From contig MKTX01000007.1 in assembly GCA_001898465.1 (NCBI GenBank), forward strand, positions 62,001 through 126,000: a stretch of 64,000 bases of DNA, read 5' to 3'. The notes beneath the pieces were generated by a model, which ran no database searches, was not told where the DNA came from, and saw nothing but the letters and a program-made list of their open reading frames with translations. This DNA comes from Sphingobacteriales bacterium 39-19 (lineage in GTDB: Bacteria > Bacteroidota > Bacteroidia > Chitinophagales > Chitinophagaceae). Shown piece by piece: positions 8,956-17,328 of this stretch; the stretch's first letter is position 1; each line of letters starts with the position of its first letter. Made by a program: the position numbers and the translations under genes.

Positions 8956-8987
8956 TTTAAAAAATAGGATCCCGGCAGTATGGTAAC

Positions 8988-9036
8988 GCCCGGCTTCAGT
9001 GGCGTCGCACACTGCAGCTTCATCCATACACCGGGC
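8988..9036 (+). repeat. structured intergenic element, copy A
   Basis: A 49-base segment closed by GCCCGG (8988-8993) and CCGGGC (9031-9036). Just inside the 5' arm it reads CTTCAGTGGCGTCGCAC (8994-9010). A second copy in the same orientation relative to its downstream gene lies before alaS (13359-13401, minus strand). There the inner motif differs only by GT/TG and the closing stem is CCCCGG/CCGGGG, a compensatory change in the outer pair. It ends 12 bases before the flavin-reductase ATG. I cannot name the family. Confidence 0.55.
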
Positions 9037-9048
9037 TCACAGAGATAT

Positions 9049-9927
9049 ATGCAAATTCATTTAAAAGATATTTCTACTGCAGAGGCACAAAATTATTTGC
9101 AGCATGCAATTGCGCCCCGCCCAATTGCCTTTGCCTCTACCATCAGTGCCGGAGGCATGGTGAACCTAAGCCCTTTTAGTTTTTTTAATTTATTTTCTAC
9201 CCATCCTCCCGTAGTAATATTCTCAGCAGCCAGGCGGGTAAGAAACAATACCACCAAACATACGCTGCAAAATGCAGAAGAAACCCGGGAAGTTGTAATA
9301 AATATTGTGGATTATGATATGGTGCAGCAGGTATCACTCGCCAGTTGTGAATATGATAAAGGCGTGAATGAGTTTCTTAAAAGCGGCTTTACTCCTATTG
9401 CAGCTACACTGGTAAAACCACCCATGGTAAAAGAGAGCAAGGTAAACCTGGAATGTAAAGTTTTAGAAATAAAATATCTTGGCCAGGAGGGAGGAGCCGG
9501 CAATTTAATTATTTGCGAAGTGCTGGTAATGCATATTGATGATTCAATACTGGATGAAAATAATAAAATAGATCAGCGAAAATTTCATCATGTGGCTCGC
9601 CTGGGCGGCGACTGGTATTGTAAGGTAGATGAAAGCAATTTGTTTAAAGTGGCAAAACCCAATGTACAATTAGGTGTGGGGGTAGATGCCTTACCGGCTG
9701 CTATTCGCAACAGTAAGATTCTTAGTGGAAACAACTTGGGCCAGCTTGCAAATGTAACGGCGCTGCCCCATATAGATCCGGCATTTGAAGATGAAAGACT
9801 AAAACATATTGTTCAGTATTTTTCATTAAACCCGATAGACATGGAAATGGAAATACATCGCTATGCTAAAGAATTACTGGTAGATAATAAAGTAGATGCA
9901 GCCTGGCAGGTTTTATTATCTGCTTAA
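9049..9927 (+). CDS. flavin reductase-like domain protein
   Basis: About 292 residues. 'AIAPRPIAFASTISAGGMVNLSPFSFFN' region (residues ~17-45) is the classic N-terminal FMN-binding motif of the flavin-reductase-like/DIM6-NTAB family. 'GVNEFLKSGFTP' and 'HVARLGGDWYCKV' follow the fold. The C-terminal ~80 residues are an added helical tail. The family transfers electrons from NAD(P)H to flavin or serves as the reductase half of two-component monooxygenases. The start at 9049 is the family-like N-terminus; the frame stays open upstream through the structured element, which I treat as leader. Probably cotranscribed with the FAH-family gene. Confidence 0.87.
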   Translation: MQIHLKDISTAEAQNYLQHAIAPRPIAFASTISAGGMVNLSPFSFFNLFSTHPPVVIFSAARRVRNNTTKHTLQNAEETREVVINIVDYDMVQQVSLASCEYDKGVNEFLKSGFTPIAATLVKPPMVKESKVNLECKVLEIKYLGQEGGAGNLIICEVLVMHIDDSILDENNKIDQRKFHHVARLGGDWYCKVDESNLFKVAKPNVQLGVGVDALPAAIRNSKILSGNNLGQLANVTALPHIDPAFEDERLKHIVQYFSLNPIDMEMEIHRYAKELLVDNKVDAAWQVLLSA

Positions 9928-10073
9928 AAATTTTAGGCTTATAATAGACTTGGAAATAAATTATCTATTTATAACGGAGTTTTAAAACAATTACTTTTTT
10001 CTAAATAGTTAAAACTTTAATAACTGGATAATTTGAAATTCTTAAAAGGCACATTATGCAAATAATAGTATGG

Positions 10074-10118
10074 GGATATTTCCCTATTTTTAGTAATAGG
10101 ATATTTCCCTATGTTTGT
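10074..10118 (+). promoter_or_regulatory. promoter with tandem operator-like repeats before lipoprotein gene
   Basis: GGATATTTCCCTAT occurs twice, at 10074-10087 and 10099-10112, 25 bases apart. The second copy runs into TATGTTTG (10111-10118), a perfect Bacteroidota -7 box. ATG follows at 10150. The same arrangement, with the shared words TATTTCCCTATGTTTGTAAA and ATGTTTATGAAATTTAA, precedes the lipoprotein gene at 32881. The repeats probably bind a regulator; which one is unknown. Confidence 0.6.
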
Positions 10119-10149
10119 AAATATAATTTTAACCCCATACCTGATGTTT

Positions 10150-10637
10150 ATGAAATTTAAAGTTAGCCCCCCCACAGGGATTTTGGAGTTCTCACAATCC
10201 TAACAATTGTGTTTTTTGTAGCTTGTAAAAAAATGGACAGCCTGATTACCGCTCCCATGCAGGATGCAAACAGGATCGAAGAAAAGTTTTTCAATACTCC
10301 ATTAAACTTTAATCTTGATATTACACGGGTAACGAATCAATTTGATGAATTAACATATGATGAAAAAATGCTTATTGCGATTTATCCTTTACAAGCATTC
10401 CAAATAAAAATGAATATTCAAGAAGCATTTTCTGCTGCTGACGCTACAGGACTGCCCAATCCTTTAAATGGTAAGCAGGATGCATTTCGGCATGTTTTTT
10501 TTCAGGCAATTAATACCCGGGATGTATCACCAGGATTAATTGGCCCCAATGCTCTTTCTGGTTCTGTTATCGTGTCTCTGTTTGCATTTGCTCATGAATC
10601 CGAAGTGCCAGGCCAACTTCACTTAGAAAAAGAATAG
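10150..10637 (+). CDS. phase-variable-type lipoprotein, DUF6973-like, frameshifted at C7 tract
   Basis: The ATG at 10150 begins M-K-F-K-V-S and then enters seven C (10167-10173). Read straight on, it stops at TAA 10201. One additional C (or two fewer) would join it to a frame reading 'VLTILTIVFFVAC-KKMD', a textbook lipoprotein signal with lipobox VAC. The downstream frame (to 10637) holds 'FFNTP', shared with the lipoprotein at 48153, then 'KQDAFRHVFFQAINTRD' and 'FAFAHE', the DUF6973 landmarks. It ends abruptly after 'LHLEKE', where family members normally continue, so the 3' end may be decayed. A GTG at 10209 lies inside the hydrophobic run and would not give a working signal. Confidence 0.7.
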
Positions 10638-10659
10638 ATTTATTCTTCTTATAGGTTGT

Positions 10660-13287
10660 CTAAATTTCCGACAAAACAGCTTTTACATTTGCTATTACCT
10701 GCGCCAGCCCACCGGGCTCTGTGCCGCCTGCTGTAGCTAATGTTTTTTGTCCGCCGCCGCCACCTTTTATGAGCGGGCTTACAGTTTCTTTTATGAGTTT
10801 AGCAGCATCTAAACCTCTTGCTGCTACTACGGTATCGCTAATGCCAATAGCCACAAAAGCTTTTCCGCCAATATTGGCGCAAAGCACTATCACATGATCA
10901 TTTACATGATGCTTTACATCGAAACAAAGTTTTTTTAACGCATCCGCATTATTTACTTCTACAATATCTGCAATAAAGTTTATGCCATTAATAATTTCAT
11001 CTTTTTGCAAAAGTTCATTTCGGATACCTACCATTTGCCGGGCTTCCAGGGCATCTATTCTTTTTTGCAGTTGTATATTTTCGGCCTGGAGTTGTTCAAT
11101 GGTTTTAAGTGCATCCTGGGGTTGTTTTAATCGTTCTTTTATTTGTTGCAGTTCATTGTCATTTTTATTGAGGTACTGCATCGCTGCTTTTCCACTTAAT
11201 GCTTCTATACGCCTTACTCCTGCTGCCACTGCCGATTCTGATTTAATTTTAAACAATCCCAACTCCCCGGTATTACCTACATGGGTGCCACCACAAAGTT
11301 CAATAGAATAGTTGGGATCCATAATTACCACACGTACCGTATCGCCATATTTTTCACCAAATAATGCCATGGCTCCCAATGCCATAGCCTCTTCTTTATT
11401 CATGCTTTTGATTACAACCGGAATATTTTCTCGTATTTTTTCATTCACTAATTCTTCTGCCTTATTTAATTCTTCGTCACTAAGTTTTGCAAAATGAGAA
11501 AAATCAAAACGCAGATGTTCCTCATTTACCAGGCTTCCTTTTTGTGCTACATGCTTACCCAGTACTTCTCTTAATGCGGCATGCATAAGGTGTGTGGCAC
11601 TATGGTGTACCGCAATATTTTTCCGGCGTTCTTTCTGCACAATGGCTTTTACCATTCCTCCTGTTTCTGCCGGCAGGGTTTCAGTAAAATGTATGATGAG
11701 GTCATTTTCTTTTTTGGTATTGATGACAGGGATTTGTGTTTCGCCAAATACTAAAACACCCGTATCGCCTACCTGGCCGCCACTTTCAGCATAAAATGGA
11801 GTTTGCTCCAGTACAAGCTGGTATAGTTGTTTTCCTTTTGCAGAAACCTGCCGGTGCTTTAATATTCTTGTTTCTGCTTCTAAATGCTGGTATCCTACAA
11901 AGCCTGAGCTGTTGCCCTCATGTACCATTACCCAATCGGCAGTATCTAATGCCGTAGCGGCCCGGCTATTGTCTTTTTGTTTTTGCATGTGTGCCGTAAA
12001 GCCGGCTTCATCAATTGTTATATTATTTTCTGCCGCAATGAGGCGGGTAAGATCAATGGGAAAACCATAAGTATCCAGCAATTCAAAAGCAGCAGCCCCG
12101 CTTATTTTTTTATTTTCCCGGGCTTGCATCATCAATTCATCCATTTTTTTTAATCCTTTATCCAGGGTTCTTAAAAAGGCTTCTTCTTCTTCTTTAATTA
12201 CTTTTGCCACAAAATCTTTTTGTGCAAATAATTCGGGGAACACATCCTTAAACTGGTCGGCAATTACAGGAAGTAATTGATGCAGCAGGGGTTTCTTATA
12301 ATTCAGGTAAGAGAAATAATAGCGGGCAGCCCTGCGTAAGATGCGGCGAATAACATAGCCTGCGCCGGTATTGGATGGCAGTTGCCCATCGGCAATGGTA
12401 AAACCAATAGCCCGTATATGATCGGCCAGCACCCGGAAGGCTACATCTTCTTTTGTATTGGAAAAAGTATATTTTTTATGTACCCATTCTTCGGTTGCAC
12501 GAATGGTTCCTGCAAATACATCGGTATCATAATTACTGGTTTTATTTTGCAGTACCCGTACTAATCTTTCGAAACCCATCCCGGTATCTACATGCCGGGC
12601 AGGCAGGGGTTCCAGGCTTCCGTCTTTTTTTCGGTTGTATTGAATGAATACATTGTTCCAAATTTCAATTACCTGGGGATGATCATTATTTACGAGGCTT
12701 GTACCGGGTATTTTTTCTTTTTCGGTAGTACTGCGGCAATCGGCATGTATTTCTGTGCAGGGGCCACAAGGCCCGGTATCGCCCATTTCCCAAAAGTTAT
12801 CTTTTTTATTACCTAATAAAATATGGTCTTCGGCAACATATTTTTTCCATTCCTGCCAGGCTTCTTCATCTTTGGGTAAACCTTCTTTTTCATCGCCTTC
12901 AAAAACGGTAACATATAAATTTTCTTTGGGGATCTTATAAATTTCAGTTAATAATTCCCAGCTCCAGGCAATGGCTTCTGCTTTAAAATAATCACCAAAA
13001 CTCCAGTTGCCCAGCATTTCAAACATGGTATGGTGGTAAGTATCTACGCCTACTTCTTCCAGGTCGTTATGTTTACCACTTACTCGTAAGCATTTTTGAG
13101 TATCGGCAATACGTGGGTAGGGAGCTGGTTTATTTCCTAAAAAATAATCTTTAAACGGGTTCATACCTGCATTGGTAAACAGCAGGGTAGGGTCGTTTTT
13201 TACAATAATGGGAGCCGAAGGCACAATTTTATGACCCTTACTTATAAAAAAATTAAGGAAAGCTTTTCTTATTGCTGTTGCCGTCAT
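10660..13287 (-). CDS. alaS: alanine--tRNA ligase
   Basis: About 875 residues, the normal size. The N-terminal catalytic domain begins 'TATAIRKAFLNFF', with 'PTLLFTNAGMNPFK' and 'GDTGPCGPCTEIH'. The editing domain has 'HHSATHLMHAAL' and the zinc motif 'CGGTHVGNTGELG'. The C-terminal DHHA1-type domain ends with 'SPLIKGGGGGQKTLATAGG'. It charges tRNA-Ala in the cytoplasm and clears Ser/Gly mischarging. The start is one of two adjacent ATGs (13287 or 13290). A 46-residue upstream extension of the frame translates the structured element and is rejected. Convergent with the frameshifted lipoprotein. Confidence 0.97.
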   Translation of the reverse strand: MTATAIRKAFLNFFISKGHKIVPSAPIIVKNDPTLLFTNAGMNPFKDYFLGNKPAPYPRIADTQKCLRVSGKHNDLEEVGVDTYHHTMFEMLGNWSFGDYFKAEAIAWSWELLTEIYKIPKENLYVTVFEGDEKEGLPKDEEAWQEWKKYVAEDHILLGNKKDNFWEMGDTGPCGPCTEIHADCRSTTEKEKIPGTSLVNNDHPQVIEIWNNVFIQYNRKKDGSLEPLPARHVDTGMGFERLVRVLQNKTSNYDTDVFAGTIRATEEWVHKKYTFSNTKEDVAFRVLADHIRAIGFTIADGQLPSNTGAGYVIRRILRRAARYYFSYLNYKKPLLHQLLPVIADQFKDVFPELFAQKDFVAKVIKEEEEAFLRTLDKGLKKMDELMMQARENKKISGAAAFELLDTYGFPIDLTRLIAAENNITIDEAGFTAHMQKQKDNSRAATALDTADWVMVHEGNSSGFVGYQHLEAETRILKHRQVSAKGKQLYQLVLEQTPFYAESGGQVGDTGVLVFGETQIPVINTKKENDLIIHFTETLPAETGGMVKAIVQKERRKNIAVHHSATHLMHAALREVLGKHVAQKGSLVNEEHLRFDFSHFAKLSDEELNKAEELVNEKIRENIPVVIKSMNKEEAMALGAMALFGEKYGDTVRVVIMDPNYSIELCGGTHVGNTGELGLFKIKSESAVAAGVRRIEALSGKAAMQYLNKNDNELQQIKERLKQPQDALKTIEQLQAENIQLQKRIDALEARQMVGIRNELLQKDEIINGINFIADIVEVNNADALKKLCFDVKHHVNDHVIVLCANIGGKAFVAIGISDTVVAARGLDAAKLIKETVSPLIKGGGGGQKTLATAGGTEPGGLAQVIANVKAVLSEI

Positions 13288-13358
13288 CATGTATTCAAAA
13301 ATTTTATACGGGTTGATTTTTAGTGTTATGGGGTTATATTTGTACAACCCCTGCTGCT

Positions 13359-13401
13359 CCCCGGTAGGCCGTACAAGAGTGCGACGCCCATGAAGCCGGG
13401 G
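13359..13401 (-). repeat. structured intergenic element, copy B
   Basis: On the minus strand, reading toward alaS, this 43-base element opens with CCCCGG and closes with CCGGGG, with CTTCATGGGCGTCGCAC just inside the 5' arm. It is the second copy of the element at 8988-9036. It ends about 70 bases before the alaS start codon. The outer stem pair is C-G here and G-C in copy A, which supports base pairing rather than chance similarity. Confidence 0.55.
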
Positions 13402-13499
13402 ATTGCTACTTTTGCCGGGTACCAAAAAAGGAATTACTTTTTTAGGAGCAGCAAATTTAGTTAATCGGGATGAGTATGGGGAGTGCTTGAGATCATTTT

Positions 13500-14474
13500 A
13501 TGAAAAAAATCAAATATTACTATAATACGCAATCTTTGCGGTATGAAAAACTAGTTACCCCCCTAAGGGTAAAGCTGCTTCGTACCATTGGTTTTATAAG
13601 TGTATTGCTGGTAAGCTCAGCCATTGTGATTTATTTCTATAACCGTTTTTTTCCCAAACCTGCTGACCTGGAGAACCGCCAGAAATATAAAGAGCTTGCC
13701 GATAACTATAATGTACTGAGGGGGAAACTAAAAATGGCAGAGCAACAAATGGCAGCACTTGAAAAAAGAGATAACGAAGTGTACCGCTCTATTTTTGAAG
13801 CCAACCCGGTACCCGATAGCACCCGTGCAAAACTTATAGAAAAACAAAAGGAATTTGATAAAGTGAGCGGTATGGATGAAGATATTATAGGGAAAGATAT
13901 TGCCGCCCAGCTAAATAACCTGAATGCCCGCATTACTTACCAATTGCAGAGCTATGAAAAAATTGAAAGCCTGATTAAAAACCAGGATGCCAAACTGGCC
14001 AGTATCCCCGCCATACAACCGGTGAGCAATAAGCAACTGAACCGCATAGCGAGTGGCTTTGGTAGCCGGATTGACCCGGTATATGGTACTCCCAAAATGC
14101 ATAAGGGCCTCGATTTCTCTGCGCCCCAGGGTACACCCATTTATGCAACCGGAGATGGCATAATAGAAGCAGCCGGGTATAGCGAGGGCGGGTATGGGAA
14201 CCATGTAATGATAAACCACGGCTATGGATATGAAACCCTGTATGGCCATATGGTGCGAATAAAAGTACGTGTTGGCCAAAGAGTGAAAAGGGGCGAAGTA
14301 GTGGGATGGGTGGGCAGTACCGGCAAAAGTACAGGCCCCCATTGCCATTATGAAGTGCATATAAATGGAAACGCAGTAGACCCTGTTTACTTTTTTTATA
14401 ACGACCTGGGGCCTGAACAATATGAACGGCTCTTAAAAATTGCGGCTACTGGCAGCGCACGTAGTTTTGACTAA
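13500..14474 (+). CDS. M23 family metallopeptidase, membrane-anchored
   Basis: 324 residues. A short cytoplasmic N-terminus, one membrane span (about residues 27-47) and a coiled-coil stalk (about 55-160) precede a LytM/M23 domain (about 185-310). Zinc ligands are visible in 'KMHKGLDFSAP' (His and Asp near 201-205) and 'GPHCHYEVH' (His near 281/283). Members with this architecture cut or regulate cutting of peptidoglycan cross-links from the periplasmic side of the inner membrane. Both zinc motifs are intact, so it is probably catalytic. It is divergent from alaS. Confidence 0.92.
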   Translation: MKKIKYYYNTQSLRYEKLVTPLRVKLLRTIGFISVLLVSSAIVIYFYNRFFPKPADLENRQKYKELADNYNVLRGKLKMAEQQMAALEKRDNEVYRSIFEANPVPDSTRAKLIEKQKEFDKVSGMDEDIIGKDIAAQLNNLNARITYQLQSYEKIESLIKNQDAKLASIPAIQPVSNKQLNRIASGFGSRIDPVYGTPKMHKGLDFSAPQGTPIYATGDGIIEAAGYSEGGYGNHVMINHGYGYETLYGHMVRIKVRVGQRVKRGEVVGWVGSTGKSTGPHCHYEVHINGNAVDPVYFFYNDLGPEQYERLLKIAATGSARSFD

Positions 14475-14580
14475 ATCCTTGTTTTCATTCTGCTTACATT
14501 TGCTGCTATTGCTTACACGCTTTGCCGCATGGTTTTTGGTTCTTAGGCACCAAGTAAAACTTAATCATTAATTTTAAAGC

Positions 14581-15162
14581 ATGAAAAAGCTTACACAAAT
14601 TGCTTTTGATTTTGGGATGGATGAACCTGACTCAAAACGGAATGAGGAAATGCCGGCAAGTGAGGAAAAAAAGGAGGCAGATGAAGATACTATACAGGTA
14701 AATGAAGAACCGGTAGTATTGCCTGAAATTTATGCAACAGTAAAGAAGGAGAAAGAAAAAAAATTACGCAAATCACCCCGTGGGCGTATGCGACTGAGCG
14801 ATATGGATGCGCATAACGATAAAGTGGATATTCCCGGGGATGAAGAATTATTTTCAAAAAGATATTATGCTATAGGAACGGTAGCGGGAATGTTTGGCGT
14901 AAATGTATCGCTTATTAGGTTTTGGGAAAATGAGTTTGATATATTAAAACCCAAAAAAAATGGCAAAGGCGACAGGCTCTTCAGGCCCGAAGATGTGAAA
15001 AACCTGCAGATGATTTATTTTTTATTGCGTGAAAAAAAATATACCATCGAAGGAGCAAAAGATTTTATAAGAAAAAATAAAAAAGCAGAAGAGCAGTATG
15101 CACTTATTGAATCTTTACAAAAATTGAAATTTTTTTTACTGGAATTAAAAGCAAACATATAA
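14581..15162 (+). CDS. MerR family transcriptional regulator
   Basis: 193 residues. A charged, disordered N-terminal ~95 residues precedes a MerR-type winged helix: 'RYYAIGTVAGMFGVNVSLIR' region, then 'FWENEFDILKPKKNGKGDR' and 'FRPEDVKNLQMIYFLLREK'. 'YTIEGAKDFIRKN' fits the third helix. There is no effector domain after the HTH, unlike classic MerR activators. This short form sits beside M23 peptidases in many Bacteroidota. Regulated genes are unknown. Confidence 0.88.
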   Translation: MKKLTQIAFDFGMDEPDSKRNEEMPASEEKKEADEDTIQVNEEPVVLPEIYATVKKEKEKKLRKSPRGRMRLSDMDAHNDKVDIPGDEELFSKRYYAIGTVAGMFGVNVSLIRFWENEFDILKPKKNGKGDRLFRPEDVKNLQMIYFLLREKKYTIEGAKDFIRKNKKAEEQYALIESLQKLKFFLLELKANI

Positions 15163-15166
15163 CCTT

Positions 15167-15682
15167 ATGAAATTATTGATGACGGCCCTTTTACTGGCAT
15201 GCGTAATGGGGAACCCGCTGCTGGCCCAGTCTCCTTATACCTCTTATGCAGATAGCGCCCAGGCAGGCTCGTATATTTTAAATGGCATCATAAGCAAATA
15301 CGCCGTTATGAATAATGCTGAATATAGTTGGTATAAAACAAACCAGGAGGCCTATGCTCCTTCAGCCGATGTACTGGAGGCCATGGAAAAAGCAAAAGGG
15401 AAGTTTACTTTTTTAGTATTTGGAGGTACCTGGTGCGAAGACACTCATTTTATAATTCCTAAATTTTTTAAACTCCAGGAGCTGAGTGGCATTGCTGATA
15501 AAGATATTTCCTTTATAGGTGTAACCCGGTTAAAAACAACGCTGGGTAACCTTACCCGGGTTTTTAATATTAGCCATGTTCCTACCATCATCATATTAAA
15601 GGATGGTAAAGAAACGGGGAGGCTGGTAGAATATGGCAGCACCGGCCTTTGGGATAAAGAACTGGTTACTTTACTGAAATAG
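15167..15682 (+). CDS. exported thioredoxin-family protein, single Cys
   Basis: 171 residues with a signal peptide ending near 'LLAQS'. The thioredoxin fold is shown by 'FTFLVFGGTWCEDTHFIIP' (about residues 82-100) and the cis-Pro loop 'SHVPTIII'. The active-site CXXC is reduced to Cys-Glu-Asp-Thr, so there is no resolving cysteine in the usual place. This variant is known in exported Bacteroidota thioredoxin-like proteins. Classical disulfide reductase activity is therefore doubtful. It starts 4 bases after the MerR stop and is probably in the same operon. Confidence 0.85.
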   Translation: MKLLMTALLLACVMGNPLLAQSPYTSYADSAQAGSYILNGIISKYAVMNNAEYSWYKTNQEAYAPSADVLEAMEKAKGKFTFLVFGGTWCEDTHFIIPKFFKLQELSGIADKDISFIGVTRLKTTLGNLTRVFNISHVPTIIILKDGKETGRLVEYGSTGLWDKELVTLLK

Positions 15683-15688
15683 ATTTTT

Positions 15689-16156
15689 TTATTGGCAGGC
15701 CCGGGCAATATTTCTTAAAAAACTGGTATCATAGTCAATAATCGTATTCACATTATTAAGCGGACCAAACTGGTATAATTCTTTTTTTACGGGATTATAA
15801 GAAAACTGGGCTACCACCGAGTGCATATCGGGGAAAATTTCATGCACTGAGAATTCATATTTATCACTTTCCTTAGTAATACCATCTGCCTGGGGATGCG
15901 GGCTGGCATCTAATACAAAACCATGGCCGGTACCGCCATTCTTTTTTACTGTTTCATCCACAGAACTCAGCAGGCTTTGTACTTTTTGAGAAGATAAAAC
16001 CAGCTTCAGTACCGCACCCTTACAACCCGGGTCATTTGCCTGGAGATAGCTTATTTTATCTTCTAAAATTTCATTTCCAAAGTCGTTATACTTTTTACCC
16101 TTGCAGGCAAATATTGAAAAAACCAGGATGGCATATAGCAAGTAAGAAGGTTTCAT
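15689..16156 (-). CDS. hypothetical lipoprotein
   Basis: About 155 residues. 'LLYAILVFSIFAC-KGKK' is a lipoprotein signal with the lipobox Cys near residue 18, which favours the ATG at 16156 over 16171. The mature part contains 'ANDPGCKGAVLKL' and 'GHGFVLDASPHPQAD', with no domain I can name. It is the last gene of a possible minus-strand run after mscS and is convergent with the thioredoxin-like gene, 6 bases apart. Confidence 0.75.
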   Translation of the reverse strand: MKPSYLLYAILVFSIFACKGKKYNDFGNEILEDKISYLQANDPGCKGAVLKLVLSSQKVQSLLSSVDETVKKNGGTGHGFVLDASPHPQADGITKESDKYEFSVHEIFPDMHSVVAQFSYNPVKKELYQFGPLNNVNTIIDYDTSFLRNIARACQ

Positions 16157-16201
16157 AAAATATATTTTCACCTAAGTTATGCCAATTATTTTTGATGCTG
16201 C

Positions 16202-17323
16202 TTATAAAATAGTACTGTCTTTGGGTGCAGTGGCAGCTGTATTTACCACTTTTATTGTATTGCCAGCGCTCACCAGTTCTATTTTTAATTCTTCCATCAT
16301 TTTCATGATGTGGATATACACTTCCTGCCTGAGTTGGTTAAATTCTAAAAGGGTAAAAGGAATGGTAAAATATTCGGCCGTAATATTTAACCCGTTTTTG
16401 CTTAGATCTGTTATGAATACTGTATTACTTTGTATGGAATTTTCATGGGCAGCTAAAATCTTTTTAATGCCCTCTATACATTCATTGGCTTTAGAAACAG
16501 GGGTTGTAGCCAGCAGGTCAAAACTCATAACGCAGCGCCGGAGGGTACGCATACTTAAATTATCTACGGCACTGCTGACCATTTGCCGGTTGGGAATGGT
16601 AACTAAAGTTCTATCTGCTGTACGCAACCGGGTACTGCGAAGCCCAATTTTTTCAACCACGCCGCTCAGGTTATCTACTGTTACGGCATCGCCGGTAAAG
16701 AAGGGTTTATCAAAAAATATGATAAAAGAGGCTATTAAATTTTCGAGGCTTTCTTTTGCTGCCAGGGCCAAAGCCGCACCTACGATACTTAAGCCGGTAA
16801 GCAGGTTGCCAATATCCTGGTTAAATGCCAGTTTTAGCACTAATAAAAACCCCATGATACCAATCATGACCTTTAAAAAATCCCTGAAAAAAACAACCAG
16901 TTGCCCATGGCTTTTTTCATTTTCCTGTTGGGCTTTATATATAAGGAGTAAAGAAATAAAATCTACCACACTCATTACAAACCAGGTGAAGCTGGTTACC
17001 AGCATTACGACCCCCAGCCTGTCTAGCATTACGGCAATGGAGTGGCCATATATTTTATGATCGAATTGGGGCGGAAAATTTAATTTATCGAGTGTAACGA
17101 TACTAATGAGCAGAAAGACAAACCAACTGGTGGGCTTTACCGTAAGGCGAACAAAGCCCCCCTTTTCCATACTTTTCCATTTAGTAGAAAGTAATTTGTA
17201 CAATAAAGAAGCAATGCGGTGCGAAATAAAACGCTTAAGCAGCAGGGCTAATAGGATAATGCCTGCTACGATCAGCCAGTTTTGTACCGTGTTCCCCAGT
17301 ATAATATGATGTAAAAATTCCAT
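16202..17323 (-). CDS. MscS family mechanosensitive ion channel
   Basis: 373 residues. Four to five hydrophobic segments precede the conserved pore and beta domain: 'QDIGNLLTGLSIVGAALALA', then 'ESLENLIASFIIFFDKPFF' and 'TVEKIG'-type text 'VVEKIGLRSTRLRTADRTLV' and 'IPNRQMVSS'. This is the MscS core, which opens under membrane tension to release solutes. The C-terminal domain is of ordinary size. It lies 5 bases downstream of the beta-propeller gene and is probably cotranscribed with it and lpxH. A 293-residue frame on the opposite strand is only its shadow. Confidence 0.92.
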   Translation of the reverse strand: MEFLHHIILGNTVQNWLIVAGIILLALLLKRFISHRIASLLYKLLSTKWKSMEKGGFVRLTVKPTSWFVFLLISIVTLDKLNFPPQFDHKIYGHSIAVMLDRLGVVMLVTSFTWFVMSVVDFISLLLIYKAQQENEKSHGQLVVFFRDFLKVMIGIMGFLLVLKLAFNQDIGNLLTGLSIVGAALALAAKESLENLIASFIIFFDKPFFTGDAVTVDNLSGVVEKIGLRSTRLRTADRTLVTIPNRQMVSSAVDNLSMRTLRRCVMSFDLLATTPVSKANECIEGIKKILAAHENSIQSNTVFITDLSKNGLNITAEYFTIPFTLLEFNQLRQEVYIHIMKMMEELKIELVSAGNTIKVVNTAATAPKDSTIL

Positions 17324-17328
17324 AGTAA

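Noticed and set aside
13336-13343. TATATTTG as a plus-strand promoter for the M23 gene
   Set aside because: It lies over 150 bases from the ATG with the alaS leader element between, and no -33 partner is evident.
13288-13425. 46-residue N-terminal extension of alaS
   Set aside because: AlaRS begins at the 'TATAIRKAF' segment; the extension translates the structured leader element and has no family match.
13911-14420. 169-codon minus-strand frame
   Set aside because: Shadow of the M23 peptidase gene.
15020-15160. A-rich runs in the MerR gene as possible frameshift sites
   Set aside because: The protein reads through them with a complete and normal MerR domain.
16179-17060. 293-codon open frame on the plus strand
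   Set aside because: It lies entirely antisense to the clear MscS channel gene and has no recognisable domain; its Ser/Leu-rich composition is that of a reverse-strand shadow.
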